NCBI RefSeq assembly: GCF_002911015.1
Contig: NZ_KZ626846.1
Coordinates: 1-64,000, forward strand
DNA from: Streptomyces populi
GTDB taxonomy: Bacteria > Actinomycetota > Actinomycetes > Streptomycetales > Streptomycetaceae
Length of the DNA: 64,000 bases
Direction: 5' to 3'
Shown: piece by piece, positions 53,483 through 62,262 of the stretch
Layout of the letters: the number at the start of each line of letters is the position of its first letter
Numbering within the stretch: position 1 is the stretch's first letter
The notes under the pieces: generated by a model
Database searches by the model: none
What the model saw: the letters and a program-made list of their open reading frames with translations, nothing else
Told to the model about the DNA's origin: nothing
Made by a program: the position numbers and the translations under genes

Positions 53483-56400
53483 TCACATCGGTGTCGTCAC
53501 CGTCAGCGGCTCCCCGTCGCCGAGGTGCAGCAGGCCCTTGCCGGGGGCGACCGGGCCGCCGACCATGCTGCGGTTCGTGCGGATGCCGATCAGTTCACCC
53601 GCGGAGGAGTCCTGCGGACACAGCAGGATGCCGCGGCGGCCCTTCTTCATCTCGACCTGCCAGCCGGAGAACCCGCTGCACACGTCCTCCTCGTCACCGG
53701 CGATGACCAGACCGAGACCGCGTTCGGTGCCGCGCTGCACGATCCGCTTGAAGACCGTCCCGGCGTCGCAGTCCTCCAGGACCTCGCCGTCGTCGACCAG
53801 CACCACGACCGGCTCCTCGGGCGTCGCGGAGTCGATGGCCTCCCGCAGGTCGTCGCCCTCGATGTCGTCCTCGTCGAAGACCTTCAACACGCCTTCCCGC
53901 CCGTCCAGTTCACGCAGCGGCGACGGGCGCGGCGCCGCGACGACCAGACGTACGCCCTGGGCCAGGTACGAGCGCGCCATGTTCATCAGCGTCGTACTGC
54001 GCCCGGACTTGGCGGGCCCCGCGACGACGAACGTCGGCACGCCCCGGGAGAGGTCGGGGCCGAAGCCCATGACGTCGTCGCCGCCGATGCCCACCAGGCT
54101 CCACAGCCGGGAGCGGGAGGCCTCCGGGTCGCGCATCTCCCACGCCTCGGCGAAGCCGATCCGGGTGGGCAGCACGTCGACCCGGAACGGGCGCCGGGCG
54201 CGCGGCAGCCCGGCGTCGCGGACCGTGGCCGCCTCGCCGATCGCCGTGAGCGCCGCGGCCTGGCCCTGGCCGGTGGCGTCCTCCGTGAGCAGGGCGAACT
54301 GGGTCTCGGTGCCGTGCTCGTTGCGGTAGCCGCGGCCGGGCGGGATCTCCTCGGGGACCTTGCGCGCGTTGACGCCGATCAGGGAGAAGTCGGAGCGGTC
54401 GGCGAGCCGCAGAGCGTACTTGTCCTCGGTGAGCGAGCCGATCCGGGTGGAGAGGATCTGGCGGTCGCCCGTCATCACCAGGTGCAGCCCGACGCTCGCG
54501 CCCTCGCGCATCATCGCGGTGAGCTGGTCGGTCAGGTCGCCGTGGTCGTACTCGCCGAGCGTCGGCAGCCAGCCTTCCCAGCGGTCCAGCAGCACCACGA
54601 TGTGCGGGAGCCGTTCGTCCTCCGCCGACGCGGCCCGCTGCTCGCCGATGTCGGCGAAGCCCTTGTCGGCCAACAGGTCCTGCCTGCGGGTGAGTTCACC
54701 TTTGAGCCGGGCGACGAGACGGACCGCGCGTTCGGTCTGGTTGCGGCCGACGACCGCGCCGCAGTGCGGCAGCCGGGTCAGCGCGTTGAGCGCGCCGTTG
54801 CCGCAGTCGATGCCGTAGAGGTGGACGTCGGCCGCCGAGTGGGTACGGGCCAGCGAACCCGCGATCGTCCGCAGGATCTGCGAGCGTCCGCTGCGGGGGG
54901 CGCCGCCGATGAGCAGGTGCCCGAAGGAGGCGAAGTCCACCACGACGGGCCGGCGGGCCTGGTCGGCGGGCAGGTCCGCGACGCCGTACGGGGCGGGCGG
55001 CAGCTTGCCCGGACCGCCGGAGAACGCGGGCACGGTGATCTCGTCGAGCAGCAGCGTCTCGGAGAGGGCGGGCAGCCAGGGGCTGTGCTGGGGCGGGATG
55101 CCGAGGGCCCGGTTGGCCTCGCGCACGGCGTCGACCAGCACCTTGAGGTCGGTGATCTCCTCCTCCTCGCGCTGCTCGGCCTTCGGCTTGACCAGCGCGG
55201 CCCGCCCGAGGTCCGTCCAGCCGAGCGGTCCCGCCCAGGGTGCGAGCACCGCCGGATCGGCGGCACCGGGCCGGCGTCCGCCGACGCGTCCCGACTGGAA
55301 CGGTACGAGCGAGGCGTGCCCGAGCCGGACGTAGGCGCGGCCCGGCGTGCTCTTGGAGATCTGCCCGGCTTCCGGGGAGTCGATGACGTCGCTCGACTCG
55401 CCGCCGTCGGTCACGCGCAGCGCTATCCGGAGGTTGGTGTTGGCCCGGATCTCGGGCGAGACGACACCGCTGGGCCGCTGGGTGGCCAGCAGCAGGTGGA
55501 TGCCGAGCGAACGGCCCCGCTGGGCGATGTTGACCAGACCCGTCACGAAGTCGGGCAGGTCGCGCACCATGGAGGCGAACTCGTCGATGACGATGAGGAG
55601 CCGGGGCACGGGCGCGTGCGAGGGATCACGGCGGACGAGGTCCTGGTAGTCCTCGATGTCCTTGGCGTCGGCGGCGGCGAGGATGTGCTCGCGCCGCTTG
55701 AGCTCCGCGCCGAGCGATTCCAGCGCCCGCTCCACGAGATGGGCGTCGAGGTCGGTCACCATGCCCACGGTGTGCGGGAGCTGGACGCAGTCCTTGAACG
55801 CCGAGCCGCCCTTGTAGTCGACGAGGACGAACGTCATGTTCTCGGGGGTGTTGGCGACGGCCAGCGACGCCACGATGGTCTGGAGCAGCTCCGACTTTCC
55901 GGAGCCCGTCGTACCGGCGATCAGACCGTGCGGGCCGTCGCGCCGCATGTCGATGCCGAACGGCCCGTCGTAGGACTCGCCGATGACGGCCGTCGTCGAC
56001 TGCCCGCCCATCCGCCAGCGCGCGCTGATCGCGTCCCCGGTCGGCGGCTCCAGCTGGAGCACGTCGAGCAGCCGGCTGGCGCCGGGCAGGGCCGAGTCCT
56101 CGGTCTCGCCGCTGATGTCGCGCAGCGCGGACAGGGCGCGCGCGAGCCGGGAGCACCAGGCGGCCGACACGAGGTCGGGCCGTACGTCCTGCACGCGGGC
56201 GATGCCCGCCTGCTGGACGCGCAGCCGCAGTTCGAGCGCCTTCGGCGTGTCCGCGGCGGAGACGTCGGTCCCGGCGGCGTGCCAGGCGTGGAAGGAGGGG
56301 AAGCCGCCGGGGGCGGCCGGCGCGGCCTCGACGGGCCGCCGCTCGTCCGGGTGCTCCTCGGGCCTGGGCTCCGCGATGACGACGGCCTGGCACTCGCCGG

Positions 56401-58048
56401 GCAGGAACCGCTCCTCGGCGTCCAGGCAGATCGCGTACACGGACATGGCCGGGCCCTCGCGCAGCAGCCGCACCACACCCGGCATGGACCGCAGCCGCCG
56501 GGACCCGTCCCAGACGACGACGATGTCCGGATCGCCGAACGAGGCCTTGTTGCCGTTCTGCCTGGCGGCCTTCTGCCGGGCGTCGAGGAGCTGGGTCAGC
56601 TCACCGATGCGGGCGCCGACGGTCTCGGCGTCCGTGCCGATGAGGACGTTGGCGTCCTGGGCGCCGGCGGGCCTGCTGTGCGGGAGCCAGCGCACCCAGT
56701 CCCAGCTGTCCTGGCCGCCGTTCTCCGTCAGGACGTAGAACTGGACGTCCAGCGGACTGTGCAGCGCCGCGGTCTGCGCGACGGCCCAACGGCCCAGCGC
56801 CCGGGCCGAGTCACCGGGTCCGGCGATACCGACGACACCGCGCTCGGCCAGCGGGAGGGCGACGGGCGTGTCCTCGATGGTCCAGGTGACCTGGCGCTTG
56901 TGGTCGTCCTGCTCGGGATCGTCGAGCACGACCTCGGACGGCAGCCGTCCGGTGCCGACGCGCAGCAGCAGGTGGTCGGCGTCGGTGCGGCGCCGCTCCC
57001 ACAGCCGGGTGCGCGGCCCGGTGCCCAGCGACAGCACGGTCGCCGGATCGGGGACCGCCCGGCGCCGGTCGAGCCGTTCGGCGACCAGCGCCTCCTTGGC
57101 GTCCTTCTCGATCCGCGCCTTGTGCTCGTTGTACTCCTTGACCTGCTTGGCGTGGGACTTGCGGCCCTGCTTCTTGTCCATGAGGTAGTTGCCGAGCATG
57201 ATGAGCGGGCTCAGCAGCGCCATGATCATGTAGTACCAGCGCCCGAAGACCAGCACCATGACGACGGCGCTGACGAGCGGTGTCAGCGCCATCAGCCAGG
57301 GCAGCGGCCGGGCCTCGTAGTCCCGTACGGGACTCGGCAGCCGGAACTTCGTCTCGCGCTCCGGCGGGCGCAGCCGCGGCGGCCGGTTGTAGTCGAGGCC
57401 GGCACCGTCGTCCGACCACTTGAGCGCGGCATCGGGCTGTGCGTAACGGTCGAGCTGGAAAAGGGAGTTGCCGACGGCGATCTGGCTGCCGAGCGGCCAG
57501 GAGTCGTCCTCGCGCTCCTCGAAGGGGGCGCCGTCGAGGGTGACGTCCTCCTTCTCCCCGTGCACGGCGACGCCGCACGTCCCGTCCGTTGCGACTGACA
57601 ATGTCAGTGCCCTTTGCGGAAGTTCGGGATCGTCGACGCGTACGTACGACGCGGCCCCGGAGCCGATGTCGTACCGGCCGATCCCGAGCCGGTGCACGGC
57701 ACCGGCCGCGGGGCCGCCCGCCACCCGCAGTTCGACCAGCCCGGTCGGCTCGCCGGGCAGGCATCCGGCCGGATCGTGCAGGCTCACGACAGCGCCCTCG
57801 CGCAGCGGCGAGGTGGCGATGGTCGCGGCGGGGTCGACGGGATGCCCGTCGACGTACGCGACCGGCGCGCCGCCGTCCGCGGCTCCCCGGTGCTGTCCGA
57901 GGGGGATGATCTGCGCACCGCCGCTGTGACCGACGTGTTCCGCGAGCTCCTTGGCGATGTCCCCCACCGAGGACTCGGGATCCGCGTCGAGAACCACGTC
58001 GGCGGTGGCGCCGCCGAGCGGGTCGACGACGGTCAGAGTCAACCGCAC
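53483..58048 (-). CDS. FHA-containing FtsK/SpoIIIE ATPase, EssC/EccC-like (type VII secretion)
   Basis: This 1521-residue ATPase begins with a beta-grasp-like segment (VRLTLTVVDPLGGATADVVL) and an FHA-like region (HRLGIGRYDIGSGAASYVRV; VAVGNSLFQLDR type strand), then two TM helices near residues 249-292, and three FtsK/SpoIIIE modules. Module 1 has an intact Walker A, GTTGSGKS with Lys718, and LVDYKGGSAFKDC plus VIDEFASM. In modules 2 and 3 the Walker Lys is Arg (GGAPRSGRS Arg1055; AGPAKSGRS Arg1350), so they are probably regulatory. The overall plan matches EssC/EccC motors that export WXG100 proteins. The start is a GTG with GGGGGAGGA upstream. WXG100-size genes lie divergently. Confidence 0.9.
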   Translation of the reverse strand: MRLTLTVVDPLGGATADVVLDADPESSVGDIAKELAEHVGHSGGAQIIPLGQHRGAADGGAPVAYVDGHPVDPAATIATSPLREGAVVSLHDPAGCLPGEPTGLVELRVAGGPAAGAVHRLGIGRYDIGSGAASYVRVDDPELPQRALTLSVATDGTCGVAVHGEKEDVTLDGAPFEEREDDSWPLGSQIAVGNSLFQLDRYAQPDAALKWSDDGAGLDYNRPPRLRPPERETKFRLPSPVRDYEARPLPWLMALTPLVSAVVMVLVFGRWYYMIMALLSPLIMLGNYLMDKKQGRKSHAKQVKEYNEHKARIEKDAKEALVAERLDRRRAVPDPATVLSLGTGPRTRLWERRRTDADHLLLRVGTGRLPSEVVLDDPEQDDHKRQVTWTIEDTPVALPLAERGVVGIAGPGDSARALGRWAVAQTAALHSPLDVQFYVLTENGGQDSWDWVRWLPHSRPAGAQDANVLIGTDAETVGARIGELTQLLDARQKAARQNGNKASFGDPDIVVVWDGSRRLRSMPGVVRLLREGPAMSVYAICLDAEERFLPGECQAVVIAEPRPEEHPDERRPVEAAPAAPGGFPSFHAWHAAGTDVSAADTPKALELRLRVQQAGIARVQDVRPDLVSAAWCSRLARALSALRDISGETEDSALPGASRLLDVLQLEPPTGDAISARWRMGGQSTTAVIGESYDGPFGIDMRRDGPHGLIAGTTGSGKSELLQTIVASLAVANTPENMTFVLVDYKGGSAFKDCVQLPHTVGMVTDLDAHLVERALESLGAELKRREHILAAADAKDIEDYQDLVRRDPSHAPVPRLLIVIDEFASMVRDLPDFVTGLVNIAQRGRSLGIHLLLATQRPSGVVSPEIRANTNLRIALRVTDGGESSDVIDSPEAGQISKSTPGRAYVRLGHASLVPFQSGRVGGRRPGAADPAVLAPWAGPLGWTDLGRAALVKPKAEQREEEEITDLKVLVDAVREANRALGIPPQHSPWLPALSETLLLDEITVPAFSGGPGKLPPAPYGVADLPADQARRPVVVDFASFGHLLIGGAPRSGRSQILRTIAGSLARTHSAADVHLYGIDCGNGALNALTRLPHCGAVVGRNQTERAVRLVARLKGELTRRQDLLADKGFADIGEQRAASAEDERLPHIVVLLDRWEGWLPTLGEYDHGDLTDQLTAMMREGASVGLHLVMTGDRQILSTRIGSLTEDKYALRLADRSDFSLIGVNARKVPEEIPPGRGYRNEHGTETQFALLTEDATGQGQAAALTAIGEAATVRDAGLPRARRPFRVDVLPTRIGFAEAWEMRDPEASRSRLWSLVGIGGDDVMGFGPDLSRGVPTFVVAGPAKSGRSTTLMNMARSYLAQGVRLVVAAPRPSPLRELDGREGVLKVFDEDDIEGDDLREAIDSATPEEPVVVLVDDGEVLEDCDAGTVFKRIVQRGTERGLGLVIAGDEEDVCSGFSGWQVEMKKGRRGILLCPQDSSAGELIGIRTNRSMVGGPVAPGKGLLHLGDGEPLTVTTPM

Positions 58049-58325
58049 GCTCGTCCTCCCCCAGACACCGATGGCCGCTTCCGGAACGCCGGCCACAGTG
58101 CTCCCGACCATAGCCGCTCATCGCTTCCCGCAGGCAACGGCCCGTGTGAGGGAACCACGAAGACCCCGTCCGGGAACCGGGCTTGGTGCGCGCTCGTGAC
58201 ACAACCGGGGTGTGCGGCTGCAAGCGCCGTAGTTAAGCTGCTTGCTCGACGCGGACGGTCGCACCATCCGCATCAGGAGCCACGGGGGTTGGCCCTGCGG
58301 CGAGTTGAAGCATGGAGGACGCCAC
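58049..58325. promoter_or_regulatory. Divergent promoter region, ATPase/WXG100 operon
   Basis: This 277-bp region separates the ATPase gene from the WXG100 operon and must hold promoters for both, allowing joint regulation. CGTAGTTAAGCTGCTTG near 58230 is the most A/T-rich part. No strong palindrome was found. A GGAGG-like site (GGAGGACGCC) precedes the first WXG gene. Confidence 0.5.
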
Positions 58326-58631
58326 ATGGCCGGCGGCAAAGACGCGGACATCACTTACGAGAAGATGCGGCACGCCGCGAAGCGGCTCGGCCACGAGAAG
58401 GAGAAGATGGAGGACAAGCTCCACGGCCTCGACAGCTACATCGACGGCCTCGTCGCCGACGGTTACACGACGGCCAAGGGCTCCCAGGCCTTCGACGACT
58501 CCTTCAAGGAGTTCACCAAGGGCATGAAGGACACCCTCGAGGGCCTCAAGGGGATGGCCAAGTTCCTGGAGGACGCGGCGAAGGCGTACGAGGACCTGGA
58601 CGACCAGCTGGCCAAGGGCGTCAAGGGTTAG
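58326..58631 (+). CDS. WXG100-size secreted protein (first)
   Basis: This 101-residue all-helical protein is shaped like an EsxA-type helical hairpin: a first helix (ITYEKMRHAAKRLGHEKEKM), a turn at DGYTTAKGSQAF, and a second helix ending EDAAKAYEDLDDQLAKGVKG. The canonical W-x-G turn is replaced by GYTTAKG, and there is no Trp at all. The position beside an EssC/EccC-like ATPase makes export through that ATPase likely. The C-terminal AYEDLDDQLA fits the Y-x3-D/E export signal. Confidence 0.82.
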   Translation: MAGGKDADITYEKMRHAAKRLGHEKEKMEDKLHGLDSYIDGLVADGYTTAKGSQAFDDSFKEFTKGMKDTLEGLKGMAKFLEDAAKAYEDLDDQLAKGVKG

Positions 58632-58750
58632 TCGGACCCTGTGGACCGCACCGGGTGCGACGGGGCGCGCTGCGCTCGGTCGCACCCGTGTCCGTGGCAC
58701 GGCGCAATGGGACGACCCCGTACGACAGTCGAGCAGGAAGCCTGGAAACC

Positions 58751-59068
58751 GTGGCGGACAGAACCCGATACGACCTCGACCTGATCAAGGATTGCTCGGA
58801 TTCGCTCTACCGAATTCACCGTGAGTTCGACCAGCACGGCAATCCCGCCGACGGCTACGGCGATGATCTGGGCAGCGACAGACTCCGGGATGTCTTCGAC
58901 GACTTCTCGGACACGTGGAAGAAGAGCCGCAAAAAGCTGATGAAGGACATCGAGAACCTCGCCAAGTACACCGCCGAGGCGGCCAAGGCGTACGAGGACA
59001 TCGATCACCAGCTCGCCGAGGCACTTCGCGACGCCAAGAAGAGTGACCAGAAGGGGAAGAGGCAGTGA
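58751..59068 (+). CDS. WXG100-size secreted protein (second)
   Basis: This 105-residue helical protein is similar in build to the first: helix RTRYDLDLIKDCSDSLYRIH, turn region around DGYGDDLGSDRLRDVFDDFS, then helix KLMKDIENLAKYTAEAAKAY ending with EDIDHQLAEALRDAKKSDQK. The second helix again carries AYEDIDHQLA, a Y-x3-D type signal, giving the two proteins a shared C-terminal motif and suggesting a heterodimer. It starts at a GTG after GGAAGCCTGGAAACC. The stop overlaps the next gene. Confidence 0.82.
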   Translation: MADRTRYDLDLIKDCSDSLYRIHREFDQHGNPADGYGDDLGSDRLRDVFDDFSDTWKKSRKKLMKDIENLAKYTAEAAKAYEDIDHQLAEALRDAKKSDQKGKRQ

Positions 59069-60348
59069 CGGCCCGCCCGAGTGACTGGACGCCGATGTAC
59101 GACTCCGATCCTGTGCCCGGCGATCCGCACGAGGTGGCACGGCTCGGCAAGAAGCTGCGCGGCATGGCCGAGGAGATCGACAAACAGGCCCGGAACATCA
59201 GGGCGTTGGCATCCGTCGACGGCTGGGACAGCGACGCCGGGCGCGCTTTCCACGAGACCGCGAGTGACACGGCCGGGCGGTTGAAGAAGGCGTACGACCG
59301 CTACAACGAGGCGGCGACGGCACTCGGCACCCAGGTCAAGGACGGCGAGTCGGACGAGTACGCCGGTGAACTGCATCGCGCGCAGCGCATGGCCGACGCG
59401 GCCCTGGAGGACTTCCGTGCCGCGGAGGTCGACCACAAGGCGGCTCTCAAGGTGCTGGAGCCGTACACAGGGACCGTTCCGTCCAAGGACGACCATGTCG
59501 AGCGCACGAAGCAGGAGAAGAAGCGGGACGACGCCGCACATCTCATGGCTGTCGCGCGCAGCAGGATCGAGTCGGCGAAGGAGATCCGGGACGACGCGGC
59601 GAAACGGGCCGCTCATCGGATAAAGAACGTGATCCATCACGACGGGGTCCACGACCCCGGCGGGATCATGAACTGGATCGCTGATCACGCGGACTGGTTC
59701 TCCGCCGCTGCCACCATCCTGGCGGTGGTGGCTCTCGGCGCCGCCATCATCTTCACCGGAGGTCTCGCGGCACCGATCATCGCGGGCATGGCGGCAGCGC
59801 TCAGTGCCACCGCTTTGTCGGGTCGGCTGTACGACGTGTTCGCCCGGGGTGGCGAGTTCGATGCTCTGAAGATCGGTTTCGACGTCTTGGGGCTCTTCCC
59901 CGGATTCGGTGCCCTCCGAGGTCTCAGTGCAGGGGCCAAGGGAGGCCGACTGGTCGCGGCGCAGGCCGGTCTCTGGGAGAAGTTCAGCAACGGCCTCGGC
60001 GTGAAAGGGATCAACGGCCTGGCCAAGGTCACCTCCAAGTATCTGACCAAGCGGGGAATCACCAAGGTGAGGATCCCGGAGGAGGGCTTCAATCCGGAGG
60101 TCGTGACCCGGTACATCAAGGGCACCGGCCTGGCTCACCTCTACGTGAAGACGCTGGAACGGCTCAGCGACGATCACCCCGAGGGCGGCGGACCTCATAA
60201 GATTTCGCCCCCGCCCGGTGATGTCCGGCCCACCCCGGCACCGGGTACGAGCCCTGCAGCCCCCGGAGGACCCGCCACGCCTTCACCGACCCCGCAGCCC
60301 AGCCCGTCGTCGAGCTCGTTCCGCGCCGCCCTGGCGCCCGCATCGTAG
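59065..60348 (+). CDS. Putative type VII secretion effector with WXG-like N-terminus
   Basis: This is a 427-residue protein. The N-terminal 190 residues are helical and contain a W-x-x-x-A-G turn (DGWDSDAGRAFHETASD, Trp54), as in T7SS-exported proteins. A strongly hydrophobic stretch at residues 213-258 (ILAVVALGAAIIFTGGLAAP) could span the membrane twice. A Gly-rich middle and a Ser/Pro/Thr-rich disordered tail follow. No nuclease, peptidase or ADP-ribosylase motif was recognised. Translation is coupled to the second WXG100 gene (GTGA). It could be a pore-forming effector or a structural component. Confidence 0.7.
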   Translation: MTARPSDWTPMYDSDPVPGDPHEVARLGKKLRGMAEEIDKQARNIRALASVDGWDSDAGRAFHETASDTAGRLKKAYDRYNEAATALGTQVKDGESDEYAGELHRAQRMADAALEDFRAAEVDHKAALKVLEPYTGTVPSKDDHVERTKQEKKRDDAAHLMAVARSRIESAKEIRDDAAKRAAHRIKNVIHHDGVHDPGGIMNWIADHADWFSAAATILAVVALGAAIIFTGGLAAPIIAGMAAALSATALSGRLYDVFARGGEFDALKIGFDVLGLFPGFGALRGLSAGAKGGRLVAAQAGLWEKFSNGLGVKGINGLAKVTSKYLTKRGITKVRIPEEGFNPEVVTRYIKGTGLAHLYVKTLERLSDDHPEGGGPHKISPPPGDVRPTPAPGTSPAAPGGPATPSPTPQPSPSSSSFRAALAPAS

Positions 60349-60359
60349 GACTGAAATTC

Positions 60360-60932
60360 ATGAGCGATCAACGAGGTCTGCACTCCGGACAGTTCATGGG
60401 GGACGACGGGGGTGCCCACGCCATGGTCTCCTCGTCCGTCATCGCCGAGGTTCCCGCCGCGCGGGCCGCGGCCGAGAGGTACGGCCGCGAAGTGCGCTTC
60501 GACTTCCTGGACGACAAGGCCGTCCACGGAATGCTCTTCCACCGGTGGGAGGACAACAGGAAGTGGCGCGGACGCGGGTGCCTGGCAGGCGTTCTGCTGG
60601 CCGTCTTCGGATTCGGCGCCTGGCCGTTCTGGGATCTTGTGGCGTCCCAGAAACCACGCCCCTTCCAGATCGCTTTCATCGTCCTGGATGTACTGATCGT
60701 CTTCGGTCTGATCATCGGGCTGTATCTGTGGCGGCGGCCCAGTCTCAAGGACCCGTCGCTGCGCAACGTGCGCATCCGGGCACGCAGGTATCGCGAAATC
60801 GCAGTCATCGCCCGCCGGGGCGGAGCCGACATCCCAGCCGCATACCCCTACTACGGCATGTACGCGTCGTCCCGGAGATTTTTCCCGGATGCTCCCGAAC
60901 TGCCCGGCCCCGAAGAGGAACAGCCCGCGTGA
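60360..60932 (+). CDS. Two-helix membrane protein in the WXG operon
   Basis: This 190-residue protein has two adjacent membrane helices near residues 77-120 (GCLAGVLLAVFGFGAWPFW and FIVLDVLIVFGLIIGLYLW), flanked by cytoplasmic regions rich in Arg. It contains AAERYGREVRFDFLDDKAVH before the helices. It begins 12 bp after the putative effector and overlaps the next gene by four bases. By position it could be an immunity-type or assembly protein for that effector; no family was recognised. Confidence 0.7.
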   Translation: MSDQRGLHSGQFMGDDGGAHAMVSSSVIAEVPAARAAAERYGREVRFDFLDDKAVHGMLFHRWEDNRKWRGRGCLAGVLLAVFGFGAWPFWDLVASQKPRPFQIAFIVLDVLIVFGLIIGLYLWRRPSLKDPSLRNVRIRARRYREIAVIARRGGADIPAAYPYYGMYASSRRFFPDAPELPGPEEEQPA

Positions 60933-61627
60933 CAACCTTGCCCGAACTGTCCACGCTGATCCCTTCCCGCTCCGTTTCGCCCGTCCTTGACGCGGAGGAC
61001 ATCCATGTCCGCTGGGTCGTGCCGGAGGTCTTCCACGACCTGCCTCTCCAGGAGACGGATGACGACGAGGCGGTCCGGTTGTTGGAAGAACTGGTGGAGA
61101 ACGCGCTCCCGGGTGCCGCAGAGGACGAGAGGACGAGATTCGGACTGATCTGCGCGCTCGGCGTCGACGATCTCCGGGCCACGGGTACCGAATATGCCGC
61201 CGTCTGTCTCACGGCGGTGGACGACACCGTCTGTAGCGCCACGATGTCCGCGACCCTCGTCGACAGCCCTGACGCGCGGGGAGTGCGAGGTGCGGTCGAG
61301 GCGATCGCGTCGAGCCTCGCAGGGATCGAGGTGGCCGAAGTCTCCGAGATCGAACTCCCCTGCGGTCCGGGGGTCTCGTGCATCGGTACCCGGCAGGAAA
61401 AGCTCCCCGCCTCGCTGACCGAGGCGGGCGAGAATCTGGGCTTTCCGGTTGCCTACATCCGTGTGTACGTCCCTCTGCCGAACGACACCACCGTGGTCAT
61501 GGAGATGTCGACCCCCACCATGACCGGTTGGGACGCCTTCTCCACGATGTTCGGTAACGTCGTCAGCAGCATCCGCCTCTTCAACGCCGACGGCTCGGCA
61601 TTGATCACCTCGGGAACCGGACAGTGA
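60929..61627 (+). CDS. Hypothetical protein, Mog1/PsbP-like shape (first of two)
   Basis: This is a 232-residue soluble protein without a signal peptide. It alternates predicted strands and helices and ends with VAYIRVYVPLPNDTTVVMEM and a final amphipathic helix (WDAFSTMFGNVVSSIRLF). The following gene's product ends in the same way (YLHLAFSVPLS then LCDAIAHSLRW), so the two are probably distant paralogues of a Mog1/PsbP-like fold. The GTG overlaps the preceding stop. A chaperone or adaptor role in the WXG operon is inference. Confidence 0.65.
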   Translation: MTTLPELSTLIPSRSVSPVLDAEDIHVRWVVPEVFHDLPLQETDDDEAVRLLEELVENALPGAAEDERTRFGLICALGVDDLRATGTEYAAVCLTAVDDTVCSATMSATLVDSPDARGVRGAVEAIASSLAGIEVAEVSEIELPCGPGVSCIGTRQEKLPASLTEAGENLGFPVAYIRVYVPLPNDTTVVMEMSTPTMTGWDAFSTMFGNVVSSIRLFNADGSALITSGTGQ

Positions 61628-62169
61628 CCGCCACCGAGCCCGCGCCCTCGGACTACCGGCTCCTCGTACCCCGCGACTGGTTCCGCGTCGACCTCACGCA
61701 CGAGCGCTGGCGCCGGCAGCTGAAGACCTTCGTGGACAAGGAGTCCGAGGGAAACCGTGTGCCTGCGGAGGCCGCTCGCAGCCTCTGGACAACGCTCCGC
61801 AACGCCGCCGAGGGCAGCCTCGCACAGGGCGGGCTGGAGTTCTTCCTGAAGACCGAGTCGCCTGGTTCGGCCCTCCCCGCCTCTCTCCTCGTTTCGTTGG
61901 CTGCAACGCCGCGCGGGCTGGCTCCGACGCCCGCTGACTTCGCCCCCGAGCTGGCCCGACGGCTGGGGCCGGAAGCCGAAGTGGATGTTCTGACACTGCC
62001 TGCGGGCGGAACGGTCCGCGCTGTCGGGAAGACAGCCATGGACTTCCACGTACACATGCCCGGCGGTATCGGCTACCTGCATCTGGCCTTCTCGGTGCCG
62101 CTGAGCGGCACCGAGAGCCCGATGGGGGACCTGTGCGACGCCATCGCCCACTCCTTGCGCTGGGTCTGA
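61624..62169 (+). CDS. Hypothetical protein, Mog1/PsbP-like shape (second of two)
   Basis: This 181-residue soluble protein begins with SDYRLLVPRDWFRVDL, the 'x-P-x-x-W' opening strand common in PsbP/Mog1-like proteins. It ends YLHLAFSVPLSG followed by an amphipathic helix reaching SLRWV. It overlaps the preceding gene by four bases and is the last gene of the six-gene WXG operon. Its function is unknown. The conserved hydrophobic ending shared with its neighbour suggests that both bind similar partners. Confidence 0.65.
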   Translation: MTATEPAPSDYRLLVPRDWFRVDLTHERWRRQLKTFVDKESEGNRVPAEAARSLWTTLRNAAEGSLAQGGLEFFLKTESPGSALPASLLVSLAATPRGLAPTPADFAPELARRLGPEAEVDVLTLPAGGTVRAVGKTAMDFHVHMPGGIGYLHLAFSVPLSGTESPMGDLCDAIAHSLRWV

Positions 62170-62262
62170 TGTCCGCCTGAGCACCGAGCGCACGGACGAT
62201 GCCGGGCGAGGCGAACGACGGCTCGATGACAAGCGGCCGTCCGCGGGCGTCGGCGCCGGATC

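Noticed and set aside
53369..57598. Plus-strand 1400-codon open frame opposite the FtsK-like ATPase
   Set aside because: It is the mirror of the ATPase gene, with Arg/Gly/Asp/His-rich composition and no recognisable motif.
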